Shown: positions 33,037 to 41,259 of the stretch, in pieces
How the letters are laid out: every line of letters starts with the position of its first letter
How positions within the stretch are numbered: position 1 is the first letter of the stretch
Assembly: GCA_964556665.1 (NCBI GenBank)
Contig: CAZKXU010000011.1
Location: 1-52,076 of the forward strand
Direction: 5' to 3'
Length of the DNA stretch: 52,076 nt
Source: CAZKXU01 sp964556665
GTDB lineage: Bacteria > Bdellovibrionota_C > UBA2361 > CAZKXU01
The notes under the pieces: model-generated
The model's database searches: none
The model's input: the letters and a program-made list of their open reading frames with translations, nothing else
What the model was told of the DNA's origin: nothing
Program-made: the position numbers and the translations under genes

Positions 33037-33984
33037 ATGAACGTACTGTTTCTGGGAACTCCTGAATTTGCCGCCACGATCCTTAGCTCTATTTTGGAGT
33101 CTGAAAAGTTTAAGGTTGGCGCAGTTGTAACACAACCTGATCGTCCAGCCGGACGAAAGATGAAACTAAAACATTCAGCCGTCAAAGAATTAGCCTTAAA
33201 ATATGAGCTTCCGATACTACAGCCTGGGTCGATTAAGAAAGAAGGAGAGGTATTTTTAAAAGAGCTCTCTACCTATGGCCCGTTTGATGTCGGCGTCGTA
33301 GTTGCGTTCGGTCAGATTTTGCCAGTTTCTCTATTAGATCTCCCTAGCGCAGGCTGCGTTAATATCCACGCTTCATTATTACCTCGCTGGCGAGGTGCAG
33401 CGCCTATTCAACGCGCAATCATCGCTGGAGATACCGAAACGGGGGTAAACTTAGTCAGGATGGAGGCGGGACTAGATACAGGTCCGATCTATTCAACAGT
33501 CAGAATTCCGATTGAAGCACATGATGACTTCGGATCAATTCATGATATCTTGGCCAAGACAGGAGCAACATTACTGATTAAGGAGCTAGAACTTATCGCT
33601 AAAGGGAGGATTAATCCGCTTCCCCAGAAAGGTGAGGCCACATACGCCGCTAAGATCTTAAATGAAGAGCGTATGATAAGTTGGGATTCTCCGGCACAGC
33701 AGATATTAAATCAGATTCGAGGACTCTCTCCAGCACCGGGTGCATTTACATTACTTAAAGGTAAAAGACTTAAAATTCTTAAAGCCTCAGTTAAGACGTC
33801 GTTTGGCAGGAGAAAGATGATAGCGGGTGCAATAAATCGAATTGACCGTTTTGGCCTAGAGATTACATGCGAAAAGGATGTTCTATCAATAGAGGAGCTG
33901 CAACTAGAGGGGAAAAATCGGCTACATATAACTGAATTTTTAAAAGGAGTCAGTATTGATGAAGATACTGTTTTAGGTGGATAA
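33037..33984 (+). CDS. fmt: Methionyl-tRNA formyltransferase
   Basis: 315 residues. The formyltransferase core shows LFLGTPEFAATIL at the start, QPDRPAGRKMKLKHSAVK, and the catalytic SLLPRWRGAAPIQRAIIAGDTETGV followed by GLDTGPI. The C-terminal OB-fold tRNA-binding domain follows (IRGLSPAPGAFTLLKGKRLKILKA). It formylates Met-tRNA for initiation. It lies two bases after def, the usual pairing, and has the Shine-Dalgarno sequence GAAGGAA. A palindromic element separates it from rpe. Confidence 0.96.
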   Translation: MNVLFLGTPEFAATILSSILESEKFKVGAVVTQPDRPAGRKMKLKHSAVKELALKYELPILQPGSIKKEGEVFLKELSTYGPFDVGVVVAFGQILPVSLLDLPSAGCVNIHASLLPRWRGAAPIQRAIIAGDTETGVNLVRMEAGLDTGPIYSTVRIPIEAHDDFGSIHDILAKTGATLLIKELELIAKGRINPLPQKGEATYAAKILNEERMISWDSPAQQILNQIRGLSPAPGAFTLLKGKRLKILKASVKTSFGRRKMIAGAINRIDRFGLEITCEKDVLSIEELQLEGKNRLHITEFLKGVSIDEDTVLGG

Positions 33985-34137
33985 TTACTGAGCGTAATTG
34001 CTCAAAAAGTGCTGGCTGAGCGTAGATCAGACTGGGAGCGCGGGCATCTTGCCCGCAAACGAAGTAAGAGCTACTTATTTGCAGGCTGGAAGCCCGCGCT
34101 CCCAGTGCCCACACTTTTTGAGCAATTATTACTGAGC
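33984..34137. repeat. Nested inverted-repeat element carrying family A copy 4, between fmt and rpe
   Basis: Outer perfect 17-base inverted repeats (33995-34011 and 34112-34128, TAATTGCTCAAAAAGTG and its complement) enclose a family A element. The inner 14-base arms are CTGGGAGCGCGGGC (34032-34045) and GCCCGCGCTCCCAG (34092-34105). The direct repeat ATTACTGAGC occurs on both outer sides (33984-33993 and 34128-34137). The layout looks like an insertion with terminal inverted repeats and a target duplication, about 150 bases long. Confidence 0.75.
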
Positions 34138-34142
34138 AATAT

Positions 34143-34796
34143 ATGCCAAAGAATAAACTCATAATAGCGCCATCAATCCTAGCTGCTGATTTCGGTAATC
34201 TTAGGAGTGAAATTACTTCAGTAGAAAAAGCCGGAGCTGACTGGTTGCACATAGACGTAATGGATGGAAACTTCGTTCCGCCGATTACATTTGGAGATAA
34301 CCTAGTTAAAGTAGCGAAACATACTTCAAAACTGTTTCTGGATGTACATTTAATGATTGTACGTCCTGAAAAGCATCTTAATACCTTCATACAGTCCGGC
34401 GCAGATCGAATAACTGTACATCAGGAGACCTGCACACATCTCCACCGCACCCTAACCGAGATAACCTCGATGCAGATCGCCAATGGAGTTTCGCTCAATC
34501 CAGGTACTCCGATAAGCTCCGTTTTTGATGTACTGGATGTCGCAGATCTGGTATTAGTAATGACAGTAAACCCTGGCTGGGGTGGACAAAAATTTATTAA
34601 GAACTCTCTAAAAAAAATAGAGGCTCTGCGCGCCGAAATCAGCCGCCGAGGAACCAAGACGCACATTAGCGTTGATGGTGGCATCAATAAGGAGACGGCA
34701 AAACTATGCGTCTCTGCTGGTGCCGATGTGCTAGTGGCTGGAAATTATATTTTCTCAAGCAAGAACAGAGCAAAGGCTATAGATAGTTTAAGATGA
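34143..34796 (+). CDS. rpe: Ribulose-phosphate 3-epimerase
   Basis: 217 residues, standard length. TIM-barrel landmarks: IAPSILAADFGNL (Ser contact), WLHIDVMDGNFVPPITFG (His and Asp of the metal/catalytic set), LDVHLMIVRPE, LVLVMTVNPGWGGQKFI (Asp replaced by Asn at the usual MTVxPGFGGQ is normal), and ISVDGGIN with the second catalytic Asp. It interconverts ribulose- and xylulose-5-phosphate in the pentose phosphate or Calvin cycle. No Shine-Dalgarno sequence is evident. It overlaps the next gene by four bases (ATGA). Confidence 0.95.
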   Translation: MPKNKLIIAPSILAADFGNLRSEITSVEKAGADWLHIDVMDGNFVPPITFGDNLVKVAKHTSKLFLDVHLMIVRPEKHLNTFIQSGADRITVHQETCTHLHRTLTEITSMQIANGVSLNPGTPISSVFDVLDVADLVLVMTVNPGWGGQKFIKNSLKKIEALRAEISRRGTKTHISVDGGINKETAKLCVSAGADVLVAGNYIFSSKNRAKAIDSLR

Positions 34797-35572
34797 TAAA
34801 AAAGACACTACTAGTACTACTAGCTTTGACCTATCTATCCTGCGGTGGTGGCGGTGGCGGTGGCGAAAGTCTCTCTACGGATGCATGTTCAGTTCTCGAC
34901 ATAGGAGCAAAAATAGTAACTGGAACTCAGTGTAGCAACGAGAACTTATCCATCGCCAAGATTAAGCTATTATTTGCAAACGGAGATGAGGGCTTATGCA
35001 CTGGCAGCTTCATTGCCGACACAAAGGTGCTTACCGCTGCTCACTGCTTCCTAGCCGGACGGGTAGGAAGTGCTGTCGTCACTCTTGGTGCAAGCTCAGC
35101 CTTTGCTACGGAGGTTCAATTACATCCAGAGGCACAAATTGTGACACCATTAAATGCTGTCTTTAATGACGTAGCAATACTCACTGTGCCAGCAGCTTTC
35201 GACGTAGATCCACTACCGATTATTCTTAGCTCTCTTCCCAAGAGTGGGGATGTAATCTCTGTTTTTGGATTTGGCATCGACGAGAATGGTGAGCTTCTTG
35301 GACTGCGTAGTGGAGAGATGAAGCTTAGCTCCGTAACGAACGATCACTTATCTGCGGCCTATGATGGCAGTGGCAGTAATGTTTGCAATGGAGACTCGGG
35401 AGGGCCGGCGATCGCACTAGTTGCTGGATCTCCAGGGTTAATCGGAGTTGTTTCCTCCGGAATTGCTCAGGCAAGATGTCTTGAAGGTGATATCTCTCTA
35501 TTTGCCAATCTTCAAAATCAAAAAATCATTGATTTTATTCAGCAGAATGTGCCAACCTTGGAATTAAAGTAG
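34793..35572 (+). CDS. Trypsin-like (S1) serine protease lipoprotein
   Basis: 259 residues. The N-terminal signal ends in TYLSC with Cys17 as the likely lipidation site, followed by a seven-Gly linker, so it is probably a lipoprotein. The S1 triad is complete: LTAAHC (His), FNDVAILTV (Asp), CNGDSGGP (Ser). Cysteines around these residues suggest the usual disulfides. Trypsin-like proteases of this size in Gram-negatives act in the periplasm or on the surface. It overlaps rpe by ATGA and precedes plsY by 13 bases, so it sits within an operon of otherwise house-keeping genes. Substrate unknown. Confidence 0.87.
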   Translation: MIKKTLLVLLALTYLSCGGGGGGGESLSTDACSVLDIGAKIVTGTQCSNENLSIAKIKLLFANGDEGLCTGSFIADTKVLTAAHCFLAGRVGSAVVTLGASSAFATEVQLHPEAQIVTPLNAVFNDVAILTVPAAFDVDPLPIILSSLPKSGDVISVFGFGIDENGELLGLRSGEMKLSSVTNDHLSAAYDGSGSNVCNGDSGGPAIALVAGSPGLIGVVSSGIAQARCLEGDISLFANLQNQKIIDFIQQNVPTLELK

Positions 35573-35585
35573 TAATCGCTTAAAA

Positions 35586-36173
35586 ATGGAGTTACTAACA
35601 TTTACCATTATCTGCGCCTATCTGGTCGGTGCCTTTCCTAGCGGTAAGGCCTTAGCCTCACTGCATGGAGTTGACATTGCAACACATGGCAGTGGCAATG
35701 TCGGGGCAACTAACGTAGCCAGAACAATCGGCAAGAAGGCAGGTTTAATAACACTTAGCCTGGATGTCATTAAAGGGGTATTAGGAGTAGCTTTAGTAAG
35801 ATCATTACTCGTAGATCCAGTACAGCAATACAGCGCTTCTGTCTTTATAGTAGCAGGCCACTGCTTCTCTCTGCCGCCAATTTTGAAAGGCGGCAAGGGT
35901 GTAGCTGCTGCGCTTGGGGTGTTTATTATGCTTACCCCTATTGCTGCTCTAGCTGGTATTACTGTGTTTTTCCTGACATTTGTTGCTACAAGAATAGTTT
36001 CACTTAGCTCAATCTTCGCAGCTTTTATAGTACCTATAGTAGTAGCATATCTATATGAAGCGCCTAATCTCTGGATAGCCAGCACTGTTATATCAGCTGT
36101 AATTATATTGCGGCATTATCAAAACATTGCAAGACTTAGCAAAGGAGAGGAATCCCAATTTATGGTGCGGTAA
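35586..36173 (+). CDS. plsY: Glycerol-3-phosphate acyltransferase
   Basis: 195 residues, five transmembrane helices. The three PlsY motifs are present: GAFPSGKALASLHGVDIATHGSGNVGATNVART (I), GHCFSLPPILKGGKGVAAALG (II), and the C-terminal ILRHYQNIARLSKGEE (III). It acylates glycerol-3-phosphate with acyl-phosphate at the start of phospholipid synthesis in the inner membrane. It follows the S1 protease and precedes the DUF898 gene, all in one direction and closely spaced. Confidence 0.95.
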   Translation: MELLTFTIICAYLVGAFPSGKALASLHGVDIATHGSGNVGATNVARTIGKKAGLITLSLDVIKGVLGVALVRSLLVDPVQQYSASVFIVAGHCFSLPPILKGGKGVAAALGVFIMLTPIAALAGITVFFLTFVATRIVSLSSIFAAFIVPIVVAYLYEAPNLWIASTVISAVIILRHYQNIARLSKGEESQFMVR

Positions 36174-36185
36174 TCTAACCTCTAC

Positions 36186-37208
36186 ATGGAATCAACCTTA
36201 CAGACGCATCGCTTCTCCTTTACCGGTACAACAGCAGAGTATTTCAAGATCTGGTTTGTAAATATAGCCTTAACTATTTTGACCTTTGGCATATATGGTC
36301 CTTGGGCAAAGGTAAGGCGGGAGCGGTACCTACTGAACCACACATTCCTAGGTAGCGTATCATTCGATTACACTGCAGATCCAATAAAGATCCTGAAAGG
36401 CAGGATAATAATGTTTGTGGCCTTCGCGATCTTTTCTTTAATCCAGAATTTTATTCCGATTGCAGCCTGGCTTATCTTTATCCTGTTTATTCCTCATGTG
36501 ATTAATAGAGCATTAAAGTTTCGTGCCCACTATACCACCTACCGTAATATCTCCTTTCGGTTCAGCGGTACTCCGTTACAGACTTTTTTAAAGTCTATAT
36601 TGATTCCCTTCTTAGCCGCTATACCGCTAGGACTGCTCTACCCCTGGGGTAAAAAAATCGAACGCTCTTATTTTCTTGAAAACTTAAGCTACGGTGGCAT
36701 TAAATTTAAACTAAACGCCCCTGGTGGAAGCTTCTACATGGCGTATCTTATACCAACATTAGGTATCATTTTTATCTCACTGCTCACTTCCTTAGGAATA
36801 TTTTTGGTTATGTATCTGATGCAGGGGCAAGTTACTCAGGTACAGGCAACAGCTCTCGGCACATTTATATTCATTTTCCTCATTATAGCACTGCCAACTT
36901 TAGTGCGCTCATATATTGCTGTTGCAACCTGGAACGGAGCAACCTTCAATGGTTTCACAGTTAATCTATCCGTTCGATCAAGTGAACTTTGTTACTTACT
37001 AATGACGAACATTCTAATCACAGTTATTACCCTAGGATTAGGACATCCGTTTTGCATTATTCGCGCCCGTAACTACTTTGTTGATAGAATCTCACTTGTC
37101 GGCACTACTTCACTTGAACATTTCCAGGCCGAACGAGAAGAGGCGATCCGAGCACTTGGAGATCAGGCCGCAGAGATCTTCGATGTTGATGCCGACTTTG
37201 GAGTCTAA
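36186..37208 (+). CDS. DUF898 (YjgN-like) membrane protein
   Basis: 340 residues, with about six or more transmembrane helices. Repeated DUF898 units are marked by FSFTGTTAEYFKIWFVNIALTILTFGIYGPWAKVRRERYLLNHT and a second FRFSGTPLQTFLKSILIPFLAAIPLGLLYPWGKKIER. The pattern R-x-x-(Y/F) with an aromatic or charged turn recurs. Its function is unknown. It overlaps the next gene, an M48 protease, by a single base (TAATG), the same pairing seen in many bacteria, which suggests the two work together. Confidence 0.9.
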   Translation: MESTLQTHRFSFTGTTAEYFKIWFVNIALTILTFGIYGPWAKVRRERYLLNHTFLGSVSFDYTADPIKILKGRIIMFVAFAIFSLIQNFIPIAAWLIFILFIPHVINRALKFRAHYTTYRNISFRFSGTPLQTFLKSILIPFLAAIPLGLLYPWGKKIERSYFLENLSYGGIKFKLNAPGGSFYMAYLIPTLGIIFISLLTSLGIFLVMYLMQGQVTQVQATALGTFIFIFLIIALPTLVRSYIAVATWNGATFNGFTVNLSVRSSELCYLLMTNILITVITLGLGHPFCIIRARNYFVDRISLVGTTSLEHFQAEREEAIRALGDQAAEIFDVDADFGV

Positions 37209-38254
37209 TGGACGGGAGTACTTTTCAAGGGAGTTACTTCGATGGGCACACCTCTCTAGCTCAACAGGTTGAAGTCTATATTTTTGCAAATGGGGATCTA
37301 CGGATTAGCGCTGAGAACAATATACAAAATACAGTTTATGCTACCGACTATTCTTGCTCTGCACCAATTGCTAAATCAGCTATAAGAATAAATATTAAAG
37401 GAGGTGCTTTGCTAGAGCTGCCTTTTGCGGCTGGAGAGACACGCGGTCTTAAGCAGCAAAACAATAGCTGGATGAGGCTTGTGCACTCACTTGAGGAGAA
37501 ATCCCATCTAATATTATTACTCCTGATAGCGGCAGCAGCTCTTTGCTTTGCTATATATTATTATTTCCTACCTATTACCGTGAGTTTACTTAAACCGCTA
37601 GTGCCGCTTTCTGCTAAGGAAGTAGTCGGTGAACAGGTATTAAAGCTCTTAGATAAATCCATGCTTTCACCCTCTAGTCTTTCGAATGAACAACAACAAG
37701 CGGCGGTATTCCAAGTTAAGCGCACAGGTCAAGCATTACAGCCGCCCTTGGACCTAAACATATATATCCGTGCCTGGGGTGGCAGGAAATCAGAGGATAA
37801 AATAGCAAACGCACTGGCGCTTCTACCGAATACGGTAATCCTAACAGATGCGCTTATTAAATTACTAAGCGAGGATGAGCTTGTGGGGGTGGCAGCACAT
37901 GAATTAGGTCATCTTGTGCTTGATCATGGAACAGAGCAGCTAATTAGAGCGACGGAGATCTCTATATTATCGGTGCTGCTCTTTGGCGGCGAACCGGGCA
38001 TGATCCAGGCAAGTGCTCTTTCAGTCTTAAATTCTAGTTTTTCAAGAGAGCAGGAGCGCCAGGCAGATGCATTTGCAGTCTCTTTACTAAAAAAGATGGG
38101 GAAAGATCCAAGAGCACTTGCACGCGCTCTAAGCTCCCTCGAGGAACAAAGCCAAGATAAAAGCGAAGACAAAGAGGACTCCCTCTCCTTTCTTTCAACT
38201 CACCCAATAACATCTGAGCGTATCGCTTGGATTGAAAAGAATTCAGGTAAATAG
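37208..38254 (+). CDS. M48-family membrane metalloprotease
   Basis: 348 residues. The first ~95 form a small beta-rich domain (FQGSYFDGHTSLAQQVEVYIFANGDL). One transmembrane helix follows (LILLLLIAAAALCFAIYYYFL, about 98-118), then an M48 catalytic domain with AAHELGHLVLDH (HExxH) and the third ligand Glu in SREQERQADAFAVSL. Catalytic residues are intact. Homologues downstream of DUF898 genes show the same architecture. The protease domain is probably periplasmic. Start ATG shares its A with the stop of the DUF898 gene. Confidence 0.9.
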   Translation: MDGSTFQGSYFDGHTSLAQQVEVYIFANGDLRISAENNIQNTVYATDYSCSAPIAKSAIRINIKGGALLELPFAAGETRGLKQQNNSWMRLVHSLEEKSHLILLLLIAAAALCFAIYYYFLPITVSLLKPLVPLSAKEVVGEQVLKLLDKSMLSPSSLSNEQQQAAVFQVKRTGQALQPPLDLNIYIRAWGGRKSEDKIANALALLPNTVILTDALIKLLSEDELVGVAAHELGHLVLDHGTEQLIRATEISILSVLLFGGEPGMIQASALSVLNSSFSREQERQADAFAVSLLKKMGKDPRALARALSSLEEQSQDKSEDKEDSLSFLSTHPITSERIAWIEKNSGK

Positions 38255-38265
38255 TAATGACTTTC

Positions 38266-38472
38266 TTATGAGGAAACCGCTTCAAGTCCTTCAGAAGCAA
38301 ACTGCGAAAGAGTACCGTTATCCCAAAGGACGGTAATGATCACCGGCTTTTCAGCTCCGTTCTTTGCCGATCCGGTAACCTCAGTTCTGATATTTTTAAT
38401 TATACCGTAGCAGCCCTGATTGTTAGAGCGCCTTACCCGATCGTTTACCTTCCATCCTGGTTTAGTAGCCAT
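38266..38472 (-). CDS. Small SH3-like (KOW-type) protein of unknown function
   Basis: 68 residues. The pattern KVNDRVRRSNNQGCYGIIKNIR...VLWDNGTLSQFASEGLEAV resembles a short SH3-like barrel found in many small bacterial proteins: a basic G-x-V turn, a strand with VLWDNG, and an acidic end. Convergent with the M48 gene. No further function is proposed. The frame is short, but the domain pattern supports it as real. Confidence 0.55.
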   Translation of the reverse strand: MATKPGWKVNDRVRRSNNQGCYGIIKNIRTEVTGSAKNGAEKPVIITVLWDNGTLSQFASEGLEAVSS

Positions 38473-38501
38473 ATTTCTCCTTATACGATAACATTATACC
38501 A

Positions 38502-38811
38502 ATGAAGATTACATTAAATGGGTATAGGATTCCAGCTACTATACTCGGATTTACAATTCTTCTCTTTGTTCCATGAGGAAACGTTCTTAGGGAGCGATGG
38601 TGGCATTTGGTCGGTCTTAAGTGGAGCAAAAGGTACTGTTTTGACGCTTCAATATGTCCCTCTATTAAGCCTAATTGATCAGTCACTTCAAGCTATTACG
38701 CAAAGCAGTGTCTTTGATCTAAAAAACGTTTTTCTTAACATAGGCTCTGGAGCACTGAGCCTATTACTCCTCTATTTTTACAATTATTGTACAAAGCAAA
38801 CTAAAGTTTAG
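38502..38811 (+). pseudogene. VanZ-like C-terminal fragment, possibly frameshifted
   Basis: From ATG 38502 one frame runs 24 codons and stops at 38574-38576. A second frame, open from 38518 to 38811, ends in VFDLKNVFLNIGSGALSLLLLYFY, which resembles the last transmembrane segment of VanZ-like proteins (D-x-x-x-N-x-x-G-x-x-x-G). Joining the two frames would give one ~100-residue protein, so a single frameshift is possible. VanZ proteins are linked to glycopeptide resistance or cell-wall functions, but the similarity here is weak. Confidence 0.35.
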
Positions 38812-38974
38812 CTTTAGAACACGCTCTAACTTGTCGAAATTGTTAATATAACCTTCTGACTCAATGTGAGCTGCTTAGGCAATAAGTGGCGCCCTGAAGC
38901 CAAGCTCTAGCATCTTTAATTAGTACGGGCAGTAGGTTCAGCATTACAGTTTTATCATGAGGTTAACATAGGTT

Positions 38975-40231
38975 ATGGCTAAGGAATTTCGTAACGGTGG
39001 AAATAATCTAATCTGTTCATTCTGTGGCAAGACTCAGGACGAAGTTAGAAAACTCGTTGCAGGTCCCGGAGTTTACATTTGTGATGAATGTGTAGACCTA
39101 TGTAACGATATCCTAACTGAGGAATTAGACAGCAGCCCTAGCTACGGCAACCGACTTCAGGTACCAACACCAAAAGATATAAGAAAAACACTTGATGAGT
39201 ATATCATCGGGCAGGATCATGCTAAGAAAGTCCTCTCAGTAGCTGTTCATAACCACTATAAAAGAATTCAAAACAACAGCTCCTCTAGAAAAGATGTAGA
39301 GCTTGCAAAATCAAATATCTTACTTGTAGGTCCAACCGGATCGGGCAAAACACTATTAGCTCAGACCCTTGCTCGTATCCTTGATGTACCGTTTACAATC
39401 GCAGACGCTACAAGTCTTACTGAGGCAGGCTATGTAGGTGAAGATGTAGAGAATATCATAGTAAACCTTCTTCAAGCTGCTGATTACGATATAGAAAAAG
39501 CACAGCGTGGAATCGTTTATATCGATGAGATTGATAAAATCGCACGTAAAAGTGATACGCCATCAGTAACCCGTGACGTTTCAGGCGAGGGTGTACAGCA
39601 GGCATTACTAAAAATAATTGAAGGTACACGCGCAAATGTACCACCTAAAGGCGGACGCAAACATCCACAGCAGGAGTTTATACAGGTAGATACTACTAAT
39701 ATATTATTTATAGTTGGTGGCGCATTTGAAGGTCTTGATCGCGTTATTCGTCAACGCGTAGGAAAGAAGAGCTTAGGCTTTGGTACTAATGTAGTAGATA
39801 TGCAAAAAGCTGATGGCTATATACTTGATCAGCTTGAGCCTGAAGATCTTTTAAAATTCGGTATGATTCCAGAGTTTATCGGACGTGTTCCTGTCATATC
39901 AACTCTGCAGGAGCTTGATAAGTCAACTCTAATCGAGATCCTAACAAAGCCAAAGAACTCCTTAATCAAGCAGTACAGACACCTCTTGGGAATGGAAGGC
40001 GTAGAGCTTACATTCACAGATGATGCCATGGAGGCTATTGCTGAAAAAGCTCTTGAGAAAAAGACAGGCGCGCGCGGACTACGCTCTATTATCGAACGTC
40101 ATATGCTGGATCTAATGTATGAGATTCCAAGTAATCCAAGCGTTAAGGAGGTAATCATTACCGGCGAAATCATTCGAGATAATCAGAAAAAGCCGGTAAT
40201 GGTGCTCCATAACGAGGCTATCGCTGGTTAG
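38975..40231 (+). CDS. clpX: ATP-dependent Clp protease ATP-binding subunit ClpX
   Basis: 418 residues, full length. The N-terminal zinc finger has Cys14, Cys17, Cys36 and Cys39 (CSFCGKTQDEV...VYICDEC). Walker A GPTGSGKT (119-126), Walker B IVYIDEIDK, GYVGEDVE pore-1 loop, and the GARGLR sensor-2 are intact. The ClpP-binding loop is KKSLGFG (usually IGF), an accepted variant. It unfolds SsrA-tagged and other proteins for ClpP. No clpP is adjacent, and it appears to be transcribed alone. Its 3' end overlaps the convergent M48 gene by 14 bases. Confidence 0.97.
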   Translation: MAKEFRNGGNNLICSFCGKTQDEVRKLVAGPGVYICDECVDLCNDILTEELDSSPSYGNRLQVPTPKDIRKTLDEYIIGQDHAKKVLSVAVHNHYKRIQNNSSSRKDVELAKSNILLVGPTGSGKTLLAQTLARILDVPFTIADATSLTEAGYVGEDVENIIVNLLQAADYDIEKAQRGIVYIDEIDKIARKSDTPSVTRDVSGEGVQQALLKIIEGTRANVPPKGGRKHPQQEFIQVDTTNILFIVGGAFEGLDRVIRQRVGKKSLGFGTNVVDMQKADGYILDQLEPEDLLKFGMIPEFIGRVPVISTLQELDKSTLIEILTKPKNSLIKQYRHLLGMEGVELTFTDDAMEAIAEKALEKKTGARGLRSIIERHMLDLMYEIPSNPSVKEVIITGEIIRDNQKKPVMVLHNEAIAG

Positions 40232-41075
40232 TTTTTTTAACCTTTGACTCTTCAAAATAGGTCTGTGCTATCGGCAGAAGCTCTTCAAGCCGTTCAGCTC
40301 GATTGCTAGCTGCAGGATGTGTGCTAAAGAATGCGCCAACAGTAGAGGATTCACTTCCGAAAACCTCCTTTGCTCTCTGCCAAAAGGAGATCGATGCCTT
40401 TGGATCGTATCCGGCCTTAGCCATAATCATTAATCCAACCTGATCGGCTTCGTACTCCTGAGTACGGTCAAATTTACCTACAAACGCGCCGTAACCTACC
40501 ATTCCGGTCGTAGTCTCAGCTACATCCCCGGCTAGCTCGGCACCTGCACTTCCCACTCCGGCATAAGCAGCGGCTACAGAGGCAAGCGCACCAAAGAGCG
40601 TACTACCCACTGAAACTGCCGATTTGCGAGACTCTATCTCCTCCTGCTCCTCAGAGTGGCCAGCCATGATATGTCCTATCTCATGGGCCAATACTACGGA
40701 AAGCTCGTTATCATCTTTCACTTTATTTAATAGGTTGCTGTAAACTACGATAGAGTTTCCATTGACTGCCATAGCATTAACCTCATCACCTGCATCAACG
40801 ACATGAAGTGGAAAGGTATCTTTAGGAAACCCAGCAGCAACTGAGAGGCGGTCAACGATCTTTTTAACACGTGCTACCTTGGGACCATTCTTTATAGGAG
40901 TAAAGCCCTCTTCTGCTATATGGCTTTTGATAACTGATTGAGTAGCAACCTTGTCATCTTTGGACGGTAACACAGCTGCTGGTATCTCACCTGGCTTGAT
41001 ACGACTCTGCACACCGCATCCGGTTAAAACTATAGTCAGACATATTGCTATTTTAGAAAAATCATTAAATCCCAT
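40218..41075 (-). CDS. M48-family metalloprotease lipoprotein (LoiP/YggG-like)
   Basis: 285 residues. The signal peptide carries the lipobox LTGC with Cys20, so it is lipidated and periplasmic. The M48 site is complete: VLAHEIGHIMAGH and the third ligand in YEADQVGLMIMAKAGYDP. HPAASNRAERLEELL follows, the typical substrate-groove segment of outer-membrane-quality-control proteases such as LoiP. A Gly/Ala-rich stretch (about 160-200) is also typical. This is the second M48 enzyme of the window. It overlaps the 3' end of clpX by 14 bases, convergent. Confidence 0.9.
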   Translation of the reverse strand: MGFNDFSKIAICLTIVLTGCGVQSRIKPGEIPAAVLPSKDDKVATQSVIKSHIAEEGFTPIKNGPKVARVKKIVDRLSVAAGFPKDTFPLHVVDAGDEVNAMAVNGNSIVVYSNLLNKVKDDNELSVVLAHEIGHIMAGHSEEQEEIESRKSAVSVGSTLFGALASVAAAYAGVGSAGAELAGDVAETTTGMVGYGAFVGKFDRTQEYEADQVGLMIMAKAGYDPKASISFWQRAKEVFGSESSTVGAFFSTHPAASNRAERLEELLPIAQTYFEESKVKKTNQR

Positions 41076-41259
41076 AGAACCTCAGATAAAAATAGATAGA
41101 TAAAAATGTAAGTGCTGGAGCTATTTCAATATCCATGCCAAAAGCTATCGGCGGCTGAAAGGGATATGTGACTTATAAGCTAACTTATGTACCTAAGAAT
41201 ATTATGTAATTAAAAAGGGACTAATAAAAATTATTACGTTATGAAAATAACCGAGCAAA

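Noticed and set aside
7785..34105. CRISPR array formed by the dispersed repeats
   Set aside because: The repeats are palindromic, single and many kilobases apart in both orientations, with no regular spacers and no cas genes.
35618..36085. 155-codon minus-strand frame inside plsY
   Set aside because: Antisense shadow of a recognised gene, with a low-complexity Ala/Thr/Pro translation.
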